Of a DNA stretch of 23,375 nt, positions 17,289 through 23,375 are shown piece after piece. The stretch covers positions 1 to 23,375 of the forward strand of contig JAPPEF010000311.1 in assembly GCA_028875335.1 (NCBI GenBank), written 5' to 3'. Each line of letters opens with the position of its first letter. Positions within the stretch are counted from its first letter, which is position 1. Source of the stretch: Gemmatimonadota bacterium. GTDB lineage: Bacteria > Latescibacterota > UBA2968 > UBA8231. The position numbers were made by a program, and so were the translations under genes. Below the pieces are notes generated by a model that saw only the letters and a program-made list of their open reading frames with translations, was not told the DNA's origin and made no database searches.

Positions 17289-17945
17289 TCAGAATAGCAG
17301 TTTCTGCGTCAGGCTGGTCACCACGGCGACGGCAAGGGCCTCCTCCAACTCCCTAGAGTTGAAGGTCATGACAATGCCGGCATCCACTGGGCTTTTCGTG
17401 CTCACTTTGCCGGTTTTGAGATCCTTGACTGAGACCTCGACCTGTACTCTTTGCGTTTGCGGGGAGAATACTTTGCGCACCCGCTGACTGGTAATCCGAG
17501 CCGTGCCGCTAATTTCCAAGTCGGCCTCGTCTGAGTCCTCTGACACTAGCGTGAAGGGATTGTTCACTTGCCGCACGCTGTCTTTGTCTAGCACTTCGAC
17601 CCGATCCGTCTGCGTGAAGATCCGCACCTTGTCCTTGCGGAGTTCGCGCAACAAAGCCCCAGATAAATCCTCGATTCGCGAAGGCCGAGTGATCTGCACT
17701 AGGCGACTTCCTTGACTGGCGAGAGCATTAGTAATGTACTGGGTGTTCTGGCTACCGGACGAATTGGCGGTCCGCGGATCGACTACGTTGGCCTTGCTCT
17801 CGACTGGGAATTCCTTGACGTATATTTTGACCGGCACCGACGGCGGGTTGGGCAAACTGGTACCCTTGAGTGTCTCGTATTTCAAAGTACAGGCCGTCGA
17901 GCCGACGAGCAGCGCGACTCCGAGGTACTTCACCATCTCTTTCAT
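17289..17945 (-). CDS. Predicted lipoprotein B, CsgG/FlgO/LptE-like alpha-beta fold
   Basis: 218 residues from ATG 17945, which touches the previous stop (TAAATG), with GGAG nine bases ahead. The leader ends in VGSTAC (Cys19), so it is probably a lipoprotein. The mature protein has the rhythm seen in CsgG-, FlgO- and PqiC-type lipoproteins: IYVKEFPVES, then ALLRELRKDKVRIFT, then ADLEISGTARITS, QVEVSVKDLKTGKV and a final helix EEALAVAVVTSLTQKLLF. I do not recognise a named family. Lipoproteins of this shape often form rings or support outer-membrane complexes. It lies between lipoprotein A and the discoidin/FlgD-like protein and is very likely cotranslated with both. A structure search would settle the fold. 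Confidence 0.75.
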   Translation of the reverse strand: MKEMVKYLGVALLVGSTACTLKYETLKGTSLPNPPSVPVKIYVKEFPVESKANVVDPRTANSSGSQNTQYITNALASQGSRLVQITRPSRIEDLSGALLRELRKDKVRIFTQTDRVEVLDKDSVRQVNNPFTLVSEDSDEADLEISGTARITSQRVRKVFSPQTQRVQVEVSVKDLKTGKVSTKSPVDAGIVMTFNSRELEEALAVAVVTSLTQKLLF

Positions 17946-18725
17946 TTACTTATTCTCCACCCAACGCACTCCGTGATCGACATTGAAGTGGAATTTCAGG
18001 TCGGTAAATTCCACTGGATTGCCGTATCCTACTTGAAAGCGATCAAAGGCCAAAATGAAGTCGTTTACTTCGAGGGTGAACGACTTGGTTTCTGCAGGCA
18101 GCGGTGGGAAGGTCAACTTGCCGACGTATCTGGATCCTTTGCGCACGGGCTTTTCTCGGTGGTACGCGCTCTTGTTCCAGATTGGGCCGCGATCCAAGTT
18201 GGCGTGATAGCGCACATTGCCTTCTTGTCCCCCCCACTTCAGGTAGGAATAGTCGTAGAACTCATCCTTGTCGTACCAATTCCCCGCCCCTTGGCCACAG
18301 AGCAAGCGGCGGCCATCGTCCAAGCGCAGAATGGTCTGCGTGGGATCTAGCTCCACCCGCTCCCGGGTGCGGTTGATCACCGTCACTTCAAAAACGGTCC
18401 ACAAAGGCGGCGTATAGTCCAAGCCGGGGATTTCGACTCCAGTGAGCGTATAGGGCGTGAAGCGGACATCGTATTCGGCGTCGAGCATGGCATCGTCGTA
18501 GAACTTGACCTTGACTTGCACCCCCTGCTCACTCCACACGACCGAGCTGTCGATCGGATCGATGTAATAGGTCTCCCCATCGGGTAGGACCGGCTCCAAC
18601 TCGATAAAGTACTCCTGTTGCGAATGCAATTCGAGGGATCTGAGGGTAGCGCACCCCCCGGCGGCCAGCGCCAAGCACAGGAGGGCGTGAATGTGTTTTG
18701 CGATAGGTCTCATGTGCATTTGCAT
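17946..18725 (-). CDS. Predicted lipoprotein A, paralogue of lipoprotein A' (6141-6908)
   Basis: 259 residues from ATG 18725, one base after the Omp1 stop; in-frame ATGs at 18719 and 18713 are also possible and give shorter leaders. LALAAGGC is a good lipobox. The body shares with lipoprotein A' the blocks VLPDGETYYIDPIDSS, SEQGVQVKVK, YTPPLWTVFEVTVINRT, a basic stretch after YHREKP, FTLEVNDFILAFD and LKFHFNVDHGVR. No enzyme motif is visible; the strands suggest an Ig-like sandwich. Each paralogue travels with one of two paralogous barrels (this one with Omp1, the other in the half led by Omp2), so it is a likely barrel partner. The end of this gene supplies the ribosome site of lipoprotein B. 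Confidence 0.85.
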   Translation of the reverse strand: MQMHMRPIAKHIHALLCLALAAGGCATLRSLELHSQQEYFIELEPVLPDGETYYIDPIDSSVVWSEQGVQVKVKFYDDAMLDAEYDVRFTPYTLTGVEIPGLDYTPPLWTVFEVTVINRTRERVELDPTQTILRLDDGRRLLCGQGAGNWYDKDEFYDYSYLKWGGQEGNVRYHANLDRGPIWNKSAYHREKPVRKGSRYVGKLTFPPLPAETKSFTLEVNDFILAFDRFQVGYGNPVEFTDLKFHFNVDHGVRWVENK

Positions 18726-18726
18726 C

Positions 18727-21696
18727 TTAGAAGGGTGACATCACCTCTACGAAGAGGATGCCCTGCTTGGCGTCGGGCCGCCCTGCATGGCTAAAGTCCC
18801 GCCGCGTGCGCTGGTAGCCGAAGAATATCGAATTGTCGCGGATGCCAAAGTAATCTGCGGTAATGCGCAGCATGGCCAGATAATCGGTCTGACTGTACGT
18901 CCCGTCCTCAAAGGCGCGATCCCAGTGCTTAAACGGCAGCAAGGGTAGCCCTTGTATGCCTAGCTGGAAGATGGTCTTAGGCGTGAGCTTGTACTGCCCC
19001 ATTACGATGGGGATGAAGTCGCTGTACGATTTCCTCGGCGCATCTTCGCTGTCAACCTGTTCAAAGATCGTCCGATGCTTCAACTTAGGCGTAACGCTGA
19101 AGGCACCCCAGCTATGGGTATAGTCGATCTTGTTGACAATGGAAAAACGCGAGCGCACGTCTTGGGGCTGCAACAGCCCGCTGCCGTCTTCGAGCTCAAT
19201 TTCGGCTTGGCTGTTGCGCTGCCACAGGAAGCCGTTTTCAATGTTGAAGCCGCGGTAGCCCTGATAGGTGCTGTCGAAAAAGAGGAGATGCACAAAGCTG
19301 TCGCGCATCAACAGCTCGTCAGGCGTCGCCGGCCGCCACAAGCCCGCGCGCTCAGGTGGACCGTCCGGCTCGTTTAACCAGTTGATGATCTCGACATCGT
19401 CAATGGGCACTTGATACACGTAGGTGTGATCCGGGATGTCGTCTTTGACCTGCTTGGCGTCGAAGTTAATCTTCAGTGCGCCGACACCACGTTTTTCCAC
19501 CGCATAGGCATAGCGGAAGTACAGCGCCTCAGACTTACCGGAGCCAGCGATCTGACTGTTGTCGTAGCGGCCTAGGGTAATGAACTTGCCCAAGCGCCCC
19601 AAGCGGTCGTAGCGGAGGAAGATGTGCTGGCCCTTTTGGTCACGCGGGTAGGGGTAGTCCGGCTTATCGTCGTTCTCGCGGAAGTCGGGCACATTGTTGT
19701 TGTTAAAGTCGATGCCATAGACAAATTCGGGCGGCTCCGCATCGTAGGTCAGAAAAGCCTCTTCCCAGTCCACAATGAAGTTTTCGTTGCGATCCGTATC
19801 TGGGATGTTATCGACGTTCTCGTCGAGACCGGGGTACACTTGGGCACTGGGATTGCCTGGATACAGCGCACGCGGCTCGGCAATAGCTGTATCGTCGCCG
19901 TGGCTGTCGGGGAAAGTATCGTGATCGTCGTTGTCTTCGTGGATAGGGTACTCCTCGGTGACCGTAGAGACTCTCTGGCCGGGAGCAGACTGCCCATCGT
20001 AGTGGAAAGCCATGCCGCCTCGGTAGCTGTCGTACCCGCCGCCGTAGTCGGGATCCATGCGGTACATCTCGCCGCCCAACGCCAAGCCGCCGGCTAGATC
20101 CTTGACGCCCTTGACCCACCATGCCAAGGCGCGCTCACTGCTGCGCTCGCCCTCGTTATTGCCGATTGGGAATATGAAATTTTGTAAATTGTGCGCCACT
20201 TCGCCGCTGATATCTAGCCCTATCAAATCGACCTGATAGTTGACCGAGGCCAAACTTTGCCCAGTGGGAATGCCGTAGTCAAAGGAGACCATCCGCCGGT
20301 TGGCACCAGTGCCGTCGCTGCCATCAGCGCGGACCATAGTGTAATAGATCTCCTCGTCTTCGTCCGTGTACCACTTGAACGGACGTCGGATGGCCCGCTC
20401 GTTAGCTCTAGTGATGGGAGCTGGCCACGCCGACTCGGTGAGAGCCGCGCTGCCTTGGCGATCAATACTGAAGAAGTCGTGGGTTTGGCTGACGCCGACC
20501 CGGTAATCACCAGCCACATCGGCAACAAAACGCGCAGAGCGCACCGTCACGTCCGCCGGAAGGACGAAGGTGTAAACCACCGGCACTTTGCCCTCGGCCT
20601 CAAGCCCGCCGCCGGCGAGGACGGCACCGCCTTCGGGTGGCCCGGCTTCTAGCATTGGGTCATAGTCTGGATCATCGTCGAGGCTAGTCAGGCGCACCGG
20701 CTCTGTGTTGCGCTCGCCCTCAAGGACGATGTCCACACCATAGACAATGGCATTGGCCCGTTCGTTGTCGGGCGAGTCGTCGGCCACGAAGACGCGGATG
20801 GTCTTGGGGCTGAGCATCTCATAGGGCAAGTCGCCGCGCCAAGTACTAGAGCGCGACAGTGCTGGCGAAGCCATGATCTGATTGATTAGCGTTCCGCCAA
20901 TACTGGCGAAGCTACTTACCTCGTGCTGGTAGTGGCCGCCGAAGAGTATTACCGGTGAGTTGTCCCAAGCGTCGTCGCCTTCTTGGCCGAACGCCCATTT
21001 GGAGAATAGCTGGGCACCGGAGTGATTCCCACCGCGCGAGTAGAGCAGAGTCGCTCGGTCGCGCTCCTTGTAGTTGAGGTCCATGCGCAGCGCATCCAGC
21101 TTGCTGTTGACCAGGGTAAGCGGCGTGAAGATCGTGCGCACATCCGTACCACCGCCAGGTGAGCCCACGTTGCCCAACGTGGCGGTCCAGTGCAAATCCT
21201 TGTGAGTGTAGTGGCCGACCCGGAACGACCGATACTTGTGGTCGATATAGCTATACCCACTAAAGTCGCTGCCACTGCGCGACTCTTCTATCGTCAGGAA
21301 CCGATGATAGCCGCCGCCCATGTAGTTGCCCAGCCGGTCCCAACCCACGTTGCGGGTTCGCGGCGAGCGGCCCGATGGGGTGGCCCAAGCAACCGTCTCG
21401 CGGTAGTACGCAATGTACTTTTCGTCGGCGTAATTGAGATAGGGGACGCTGACTGCAGTGTTGAGAAAGGCTCTCCCCAACCCTCGTTCATAACGGTCTT
21501 GGGGACCGCGCAGAAAGGGGGGGCGCTTTTTCCACGGAGGATCTTGCGGCGTGCCAGGAGTGGGGTTGAAATAGGGCAGCGGACCTCCGGATTCGGGGTG
21601 GCGCTGCGCTTCCGCTGGTGCGGACAGGCCAGTGCAAACCAGCGCGGACAAGAGCACCCAACGTTTAACAACACGGCATTTTAGAAAACACAGCAT
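18727..21696 (-). CDS. Large outer-membrane beta-barrel protein Omp1 with calcium-binding insert
   Basis: 989 residues from ATG 21696, chosen over the longer frame to 21768 because GAGGGG sits five bases ahead and a signal peptide (VVKRWVLLSALVCTGLSAPAEA) follows. Beta-rich, ending in Phe (VEVMSPF). It shares with Omp2 the blocks PYLNY, WDRLGNY, DDSPDN, VRLTSLDDDPDYD, FDYGIPTGQ (near residue 470), FIFPIGNNEGER, YGIDFNNN and KQVKDDIPDHTYVY. Residues about 583-685 are Asp/Asn-rich (HEDNDDHDTFPD, DENVDNIPDTDRNENF, DFNNNNVPDFREND), a probable calcium-binding insert like the one in Omp2. There is no TonB box or plug domain. It is the first gene of the long array and lies just after a tandem repeat and a terminator, so a promoter probably lies in 21697-21780. 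Confidence 0.82.
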   Translation of the reverse strand: MLCFLKCRVVKRWVLLSALVCTGLSAPAEAQRHPESGGPLPYFNPTPGTPQDPPWKKRPPFLRGPQDRYERGLGRAFLNTAVSVPYLNYADEKYIAYYRETVAWATPSGRSPRTRNVGWDRLGNYMGGGYHRFLTIEESRSGSDFSGYSYIDHKYRSFRVGHYTHKDLHWTATLGNVGSPGGGTDVRTIFTPLTLVNSKLDALRMDLNYKERDRATLLYSRGGNHSGAQLFSKWAFGQEGDDAWDNSPVILFGGHYQHEVSSFASIGGTLINQIMASPALSRSSTWRGDLPYEMLSPKTIRVFVADDSPDNERANAIVYGVDIVLEGERNTEPVRLTSLDDDPDYDPMLEAGPPEGGAVLAGGGLEAEGKVPVVYTFVLPADVTVRSARFVADVAGDYRVGVSQTHDFFSIDRQGSAALTESAWPAPITRANERAIRRPFKWYTDEDEEIYYTMVRADGSDGTGANRRMVSFDYGIPTGQSLASVNYQVDLIGLDISGEVAHNLQNFIFPIGNNEGERSSERALAWWVKGVKDLAGGLALGGEMYRMDPDYGGGYDSYRGGMAFHYDGQSAPGQRVSTVTEEYPIHEDNDDHDTFPDSHGDDTAIAEPRALYPGNPSAQVYPGLDENVDNIPDTDRNENFIVDWEEAFLTYDAEPPEFVYGIDFNNNNVPDFRENDDKPDYPYPRDQKGQHIFLRYDRLGRLGKFITLGRYDNSQIAGSGKSEALYFRYAYAVEKRGVGALKINFDAKQVKDDIPDHTYVYQVPIDDVEIINWLNEPDGPPERAGLWRPATPDELLMRDSFVHLLFFDSTYQGYRGFNIENGFLWQRNSQAEIELEDGSGLLQPQDVRSRFSIVNKIDYTHSWGAFSVTPKLKHRTIFEQVDSEDAPRKSYSDFIPIVMGQYKLTPKTIFQLGIQGLPLLPFKHWDRAFEDGTYSQTDYLAMLRITADYFGIRDNSIFFGYQRTRRDFSHAGRPDAKQGILFVEVMSPF

Positions 21697-21719
21697 GAAA
21701 ACCCCTCGCGGGTCATTGA

Positions 21720-21740
21720 GCGACCTATAGCGACCTATAG
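21720..21740. repeat. Tandem 10-bp repeat in the leader of the long array
   Basis: Two perfect copies of GCGACCTATA, plus a final G, stand 24 bases upstream of the Omp1 start codon. A 10-bp period places both copies on one face of the helix, so this could be an operator. The 80-bp gap between the CBM9 terminator and Omp1 also holds TTGGCA (minus strand, near 21763-21768) but no good -10 at 16-18 bp, so a sigma-70 promoter cannot be called. Confidence 0.6.
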
Positions 21741-21783
21741 TTAACGGGCGAAAACATACGCTTGCCAAAGCTCGGCGGTCAAG

Positions 21784-21826
21784 AAAAAAAAACGGGAAGC
21801 AGGCGTCAAGCCCGCTTCCCGTTTTT
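21784..21826 (-). terminator. Strong intrinsic terminator, probably bidirectional, of the CBM9-like gene
   Basis: A 13-bp perfect stem (AAAAACGGGAAGC with GCTTCCCGTTTTT), extended by an inner GGC/GCC pair around a GTCAA loop, lies 25 bp after the CBM9-like stop on the minus strand. Nine Us would follow in the minus transcript (21784-21792), and there are five Ts on the plus side. It separates this unit from the long array. Confidence 0.9.
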
Positions 21827-21850
21827 AGAACCCTATCCAGAAGCCGTTGA

Positions 21851-22804
21851 CTACTGGACGAAGGTCTCCTTTACACGGCCCCAAGAATCTTCCTCAACCG
21901 CGGTCCCCGTCGGACCAGCCGGCGTATCTACAAAGGTCCAGTTGGCGAACTCGGACTGGTTGCCACCGGCCCAAGCCACGCACTGAAGCTGGCCGCCAAA
22001 ACCATCTTCGCCGTCGGGATCGGGCGGCAGCCAAGTAAAGCCCATCTCAGATCCAACCGTGGGAACTTCATAGAGATTTCCGTTGCGTATGAAGGTATCC
22101 CACGGCAACTTGCCTTCAATCACGTAGTCCGCATCCCCCTCGTCGCCGAACTCGTCGCCGGCATCGCGGAAGGCGTACTCAAATCCCTCAAGTGCGTCGG
22201 GATCGTGGACATTTATGCGCTCTTGATCCACGGTGGTAACCAAGCACACAGATATCTCGTTCGAGCCAAAAGGCACGGCCATGAAGTTGACTATGTTCAG
22301 GTTGACGAACTCGCCAGTCGGGTCGCCACCTGGGTGATCTTCGTTGTTCAGGTCGAGGTAGAGGGACATACTGTCGCGCTCCCACCAAGCCCAGGCCCGC
22401 TCCCCACCCTCGGTGTCGCGGACGTTATCGCTGACCTCGGTGATGTAGTACAGAGCCTCGTCGTCCCACGCCTGCCAAATCACCGACGAGTAATCGGCAT
22501 CCGTGCGCCCCTCGCCCGCTACTTCGGTCTCGCCGTTTTCATTGAGTTGGTTGGTGCTTACTTCACTTTGCCCGTTCGCCTGATCGCGCCAACCATACTC
22601 TTGACCATCGAGCTGAATCTGGCTCGGCGAGCAGGGGAATTCCAGCGCGCCAGCCCACTCGTCTGCCACCGTCATGCGGTCGCCGTCGAGCGTGGGGGGC
22701 TGGGTGAACTTGGGCAAGTCGAACCAGCGGTCTGGTGGCTGGGCGCTGGCCAGCGTATTAACGCAAAGGGCCGCGATAGCGGCCAAAAGGGTCAACTTTT
22801 TCAT
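21851..22804 (-). CDS. Secreted CBM9-like (carbohydrate-binding family 9) protein
   Basis: 317 residues from ATG 22804, with AAGGAG eight bases ahead. Signal peptide MKKLTLLAAIAALCVNTLASA. The mature protein is one CBM9-like/DOMON-type beta-sandwich: TLDGDRMTVADEWAGA at the start, VIWQAWDDEALYYITEVSD, WWERDSMSLYLDLNNED, and DYVIEGKLPWDTF. Standalone family-9-like domains are common in FCB and planctomycete genomes and bind sugars, or sometimes heme; the ligand here is unknown. Four cysteines (after FP, SV, LQ and in the leader) show no CxxCH heme site. It has its own promoter (22859-22887) and terminator (21784-21826), so it is a single-gene unit apart from the long array, and the quality of these signals suggests good expression. 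Confidence 0.85.
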   Translation of the reverse strand: MKKLTLLAAIAALCVNTLASAQPPDRWFDLPKFTQPPTLDGDRMTVADEWAGALEFPCSPSQIQLDGQEYGWRDQANGQSEVSTNQLNENGETEVAGEGRTDADYSSVIWQAWDDEALYYITEVSDNVRDTEGGERAWAWWERDSMSLYLDLNNEDHPGGDPTGEFVNLNIVNFMAVPFGSNEISVCLVTTVDQERINVHDPDALEGFEYAFRDAGDEFGDEGDADYVIEGKLPWDTFIRNGNLYEVPTVGSEMGFTWLPPDPDGEDGFGGQLQCVAWAGGNQSEFANWTFVDTPAGPTGTAVEEDSWGRVKETFVQ

Positions 22805-22858
22805 TACTGCATCTCCTTAGCTGTGGGAAGTGGACGAAAAAGTTTGAATGAAGGATTC

Positions 22859-22887
22859 ATAATAAATCCCCTTCAAAAAGCTGTCAA
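22859..22887 (-). promoter_or_regulatory. Near-consensus sigma-70 promoter for the CBM9-like gene
   Basis: On the minus strand TTGACA (22882-22887) is followed after exactly 17 bp by TATTAT (22859-22864): a perfect -35 and a five-of-six -10. Transcription would begin near 22852, leaving a leader of about 48 bases with AAGGAG before ATG 22804. The 22805-22977 gap is AT-rich and also holds the less clear promoter of the divergent gene (TACAAT at 22934-22939 is a possible -10, without a good -35). Confidence 0.8.
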
Positions 22888-22977
22888 GAAAAAATTGCGC
22901 TACGAAACTATCTAAATTATATCATTAAGCAGATACAATACACAGATTTTCCACGCGATCGCGCATGATTTAATCCC

Positions 22978-23375
22978 GTGAAATATCTCTTCCTCATTGG
23001 ATTGGCCTCCCTCGTACTCGGCGGCCAGCCAGCTAACGCCCAGCCGCACATCTACACTATCGGCTTGGTCTTTACCGATCTCGTCAATCAAGAGATCCTG
23101 CCCGTCCACCTCGCCGAGCAACATCCCCGCCTGATGCGAGAAATCGAGCGGGCGATCAGAGACATCTTTGCCGATTTGGGCCGCTTTCGCGCCGTGCGCC
23201 TGCAGAGCATCCGCGAGGGCCGCGGACAAGAATCCATTGATTACATCGCCCACTTCATTCTCAACAAAGCCCATAAAACATACCACAACCAAGTTATTCA
23301 TTACTACGAGAATTTGGGCTTATTAGACGATGGAGGACCAAGCGAAGACCAGTCTTACACGGTGATTTCACTGCC
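22978..23375 (+). CDS. Exported protein of unknown function, 5' part (truncated at window end)
   Basis: A plus-strand frame opens at GTG 22978 and is open for 132 codons to the edge. An in-frame TGA at 22966-22968 rules out a longer start. The N-terminus KYLFLIGLASLVLGGQPANA is a clear signal peptide before QPHIYTIGLVFTDL. The mature part has a helical stretch (LMREIERAIRDIFADLGRFRAVRL), then DYIAHFILNKAHKTYH and HYYENLGLLDD. No family is recognised; the start resembles the 'helix then strand' opening of CsgG/TolB-N-type domains, a weak hint only. No good ribosome site is seen. It diverges from the CBM9-like gene across 173 bp. Preferred to an antisense frame at 22912-23301 for the signal peptide and open end. 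Confidence 0.65.
   Translation, partial: MKYLFLIGLASLVLGGQPANAQPHIYTIGLVFTDLVNQEILPVHLAEQHPRLMREIERAIRDIFADLGRFRAVRLQSIREGRGQESIDYIAHFILNKAHKTYHNQVIHYYENLGLLDDGGPSEDQSYTVISL

Noticed and set aside
22912..23301. Minus-strand open frame of 129 codons
   Set aside because: Overlaps the plus-strand frame from GTG 22978, which has a signal peptide and stays open to the edge; it would also cover part of the divergent promoter region.

Overview
The window is a gene-dense, fairly GC-rich bacterial stretch with no RNA genes, phage genes, transposons or CRISPR. It looks like an uncultured Gram-negative of the FCB superphylum (Latescibacterota, Gemmatimonadota or similar; phylum not certain). The reasons are a PorV/PorQ-like outer-membrane barrel, a surface protein ending in a FlgD-like Ig domain of the kind seen at type IX secretion C-termini, many lipoproteins, NHL and receptor-L repeat proteins, and a large TPR protein beside ExbB/ExbD.

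Layout: a plus-strand NHL-repeat protein enters from the left (1-758). From 21696 down to 766, fourteen or fifteen genes all run on the minus strand with tiny gaps or overlaps. In transcription order they are: outer-membrane barrel 1 (Omp1), lipoprotein A, lipoprotein B, discoidin-like/FlgD-like surface protein, PorV-like barrel, outer-membrane barrel 2 (Omp2, a paralogue of Omp1), a TPR protein of about 1,090 residues, ExbB, ExbD-1, ExbD-2, lipoprotein A' (a paralogue of lipoprotein A), a hairpin terminator or attenuator, a SurA-like lipoprotein, an OPT-like transporter, an FGE-fold lipoprotein, and a receptor-L/leucine-rich lipoprotein. To the right is a single-gene unit (21851-22804) for a secreted CBM9-like protein, with a near-consensus promoter and a strong terminator. 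A divergent plus-strand exported protein runs off the end at 23375.

Main idea (inference): the minus-strand array encodes an energised envelope machine. ExbB and two unlike ExbD subunits would form an inner-membrane proton motor, the TPR protein could bridge the periplasm in place of TonB (no TonB or TonB-dependent receptor is visible), and two barrel/lipoprotein pairs would form the outer-membrane part. A SurA-like factor, an FGE-fold lipoprotein and a PorV-like barrel recall, by function only, parts of the type IX secretion/gliding apparatus (GldK, SprE/PorW, PorV, GldLM). One TolQ-type plus two TolR-type subunits also recalls the myxobacterial Agl-Glt motor. The clearest odd feature is that ExbD-1 carries Asn where the proton-carrying Asp of ExbD/TolR is expected, while ExbD-2 keeps the Asp.
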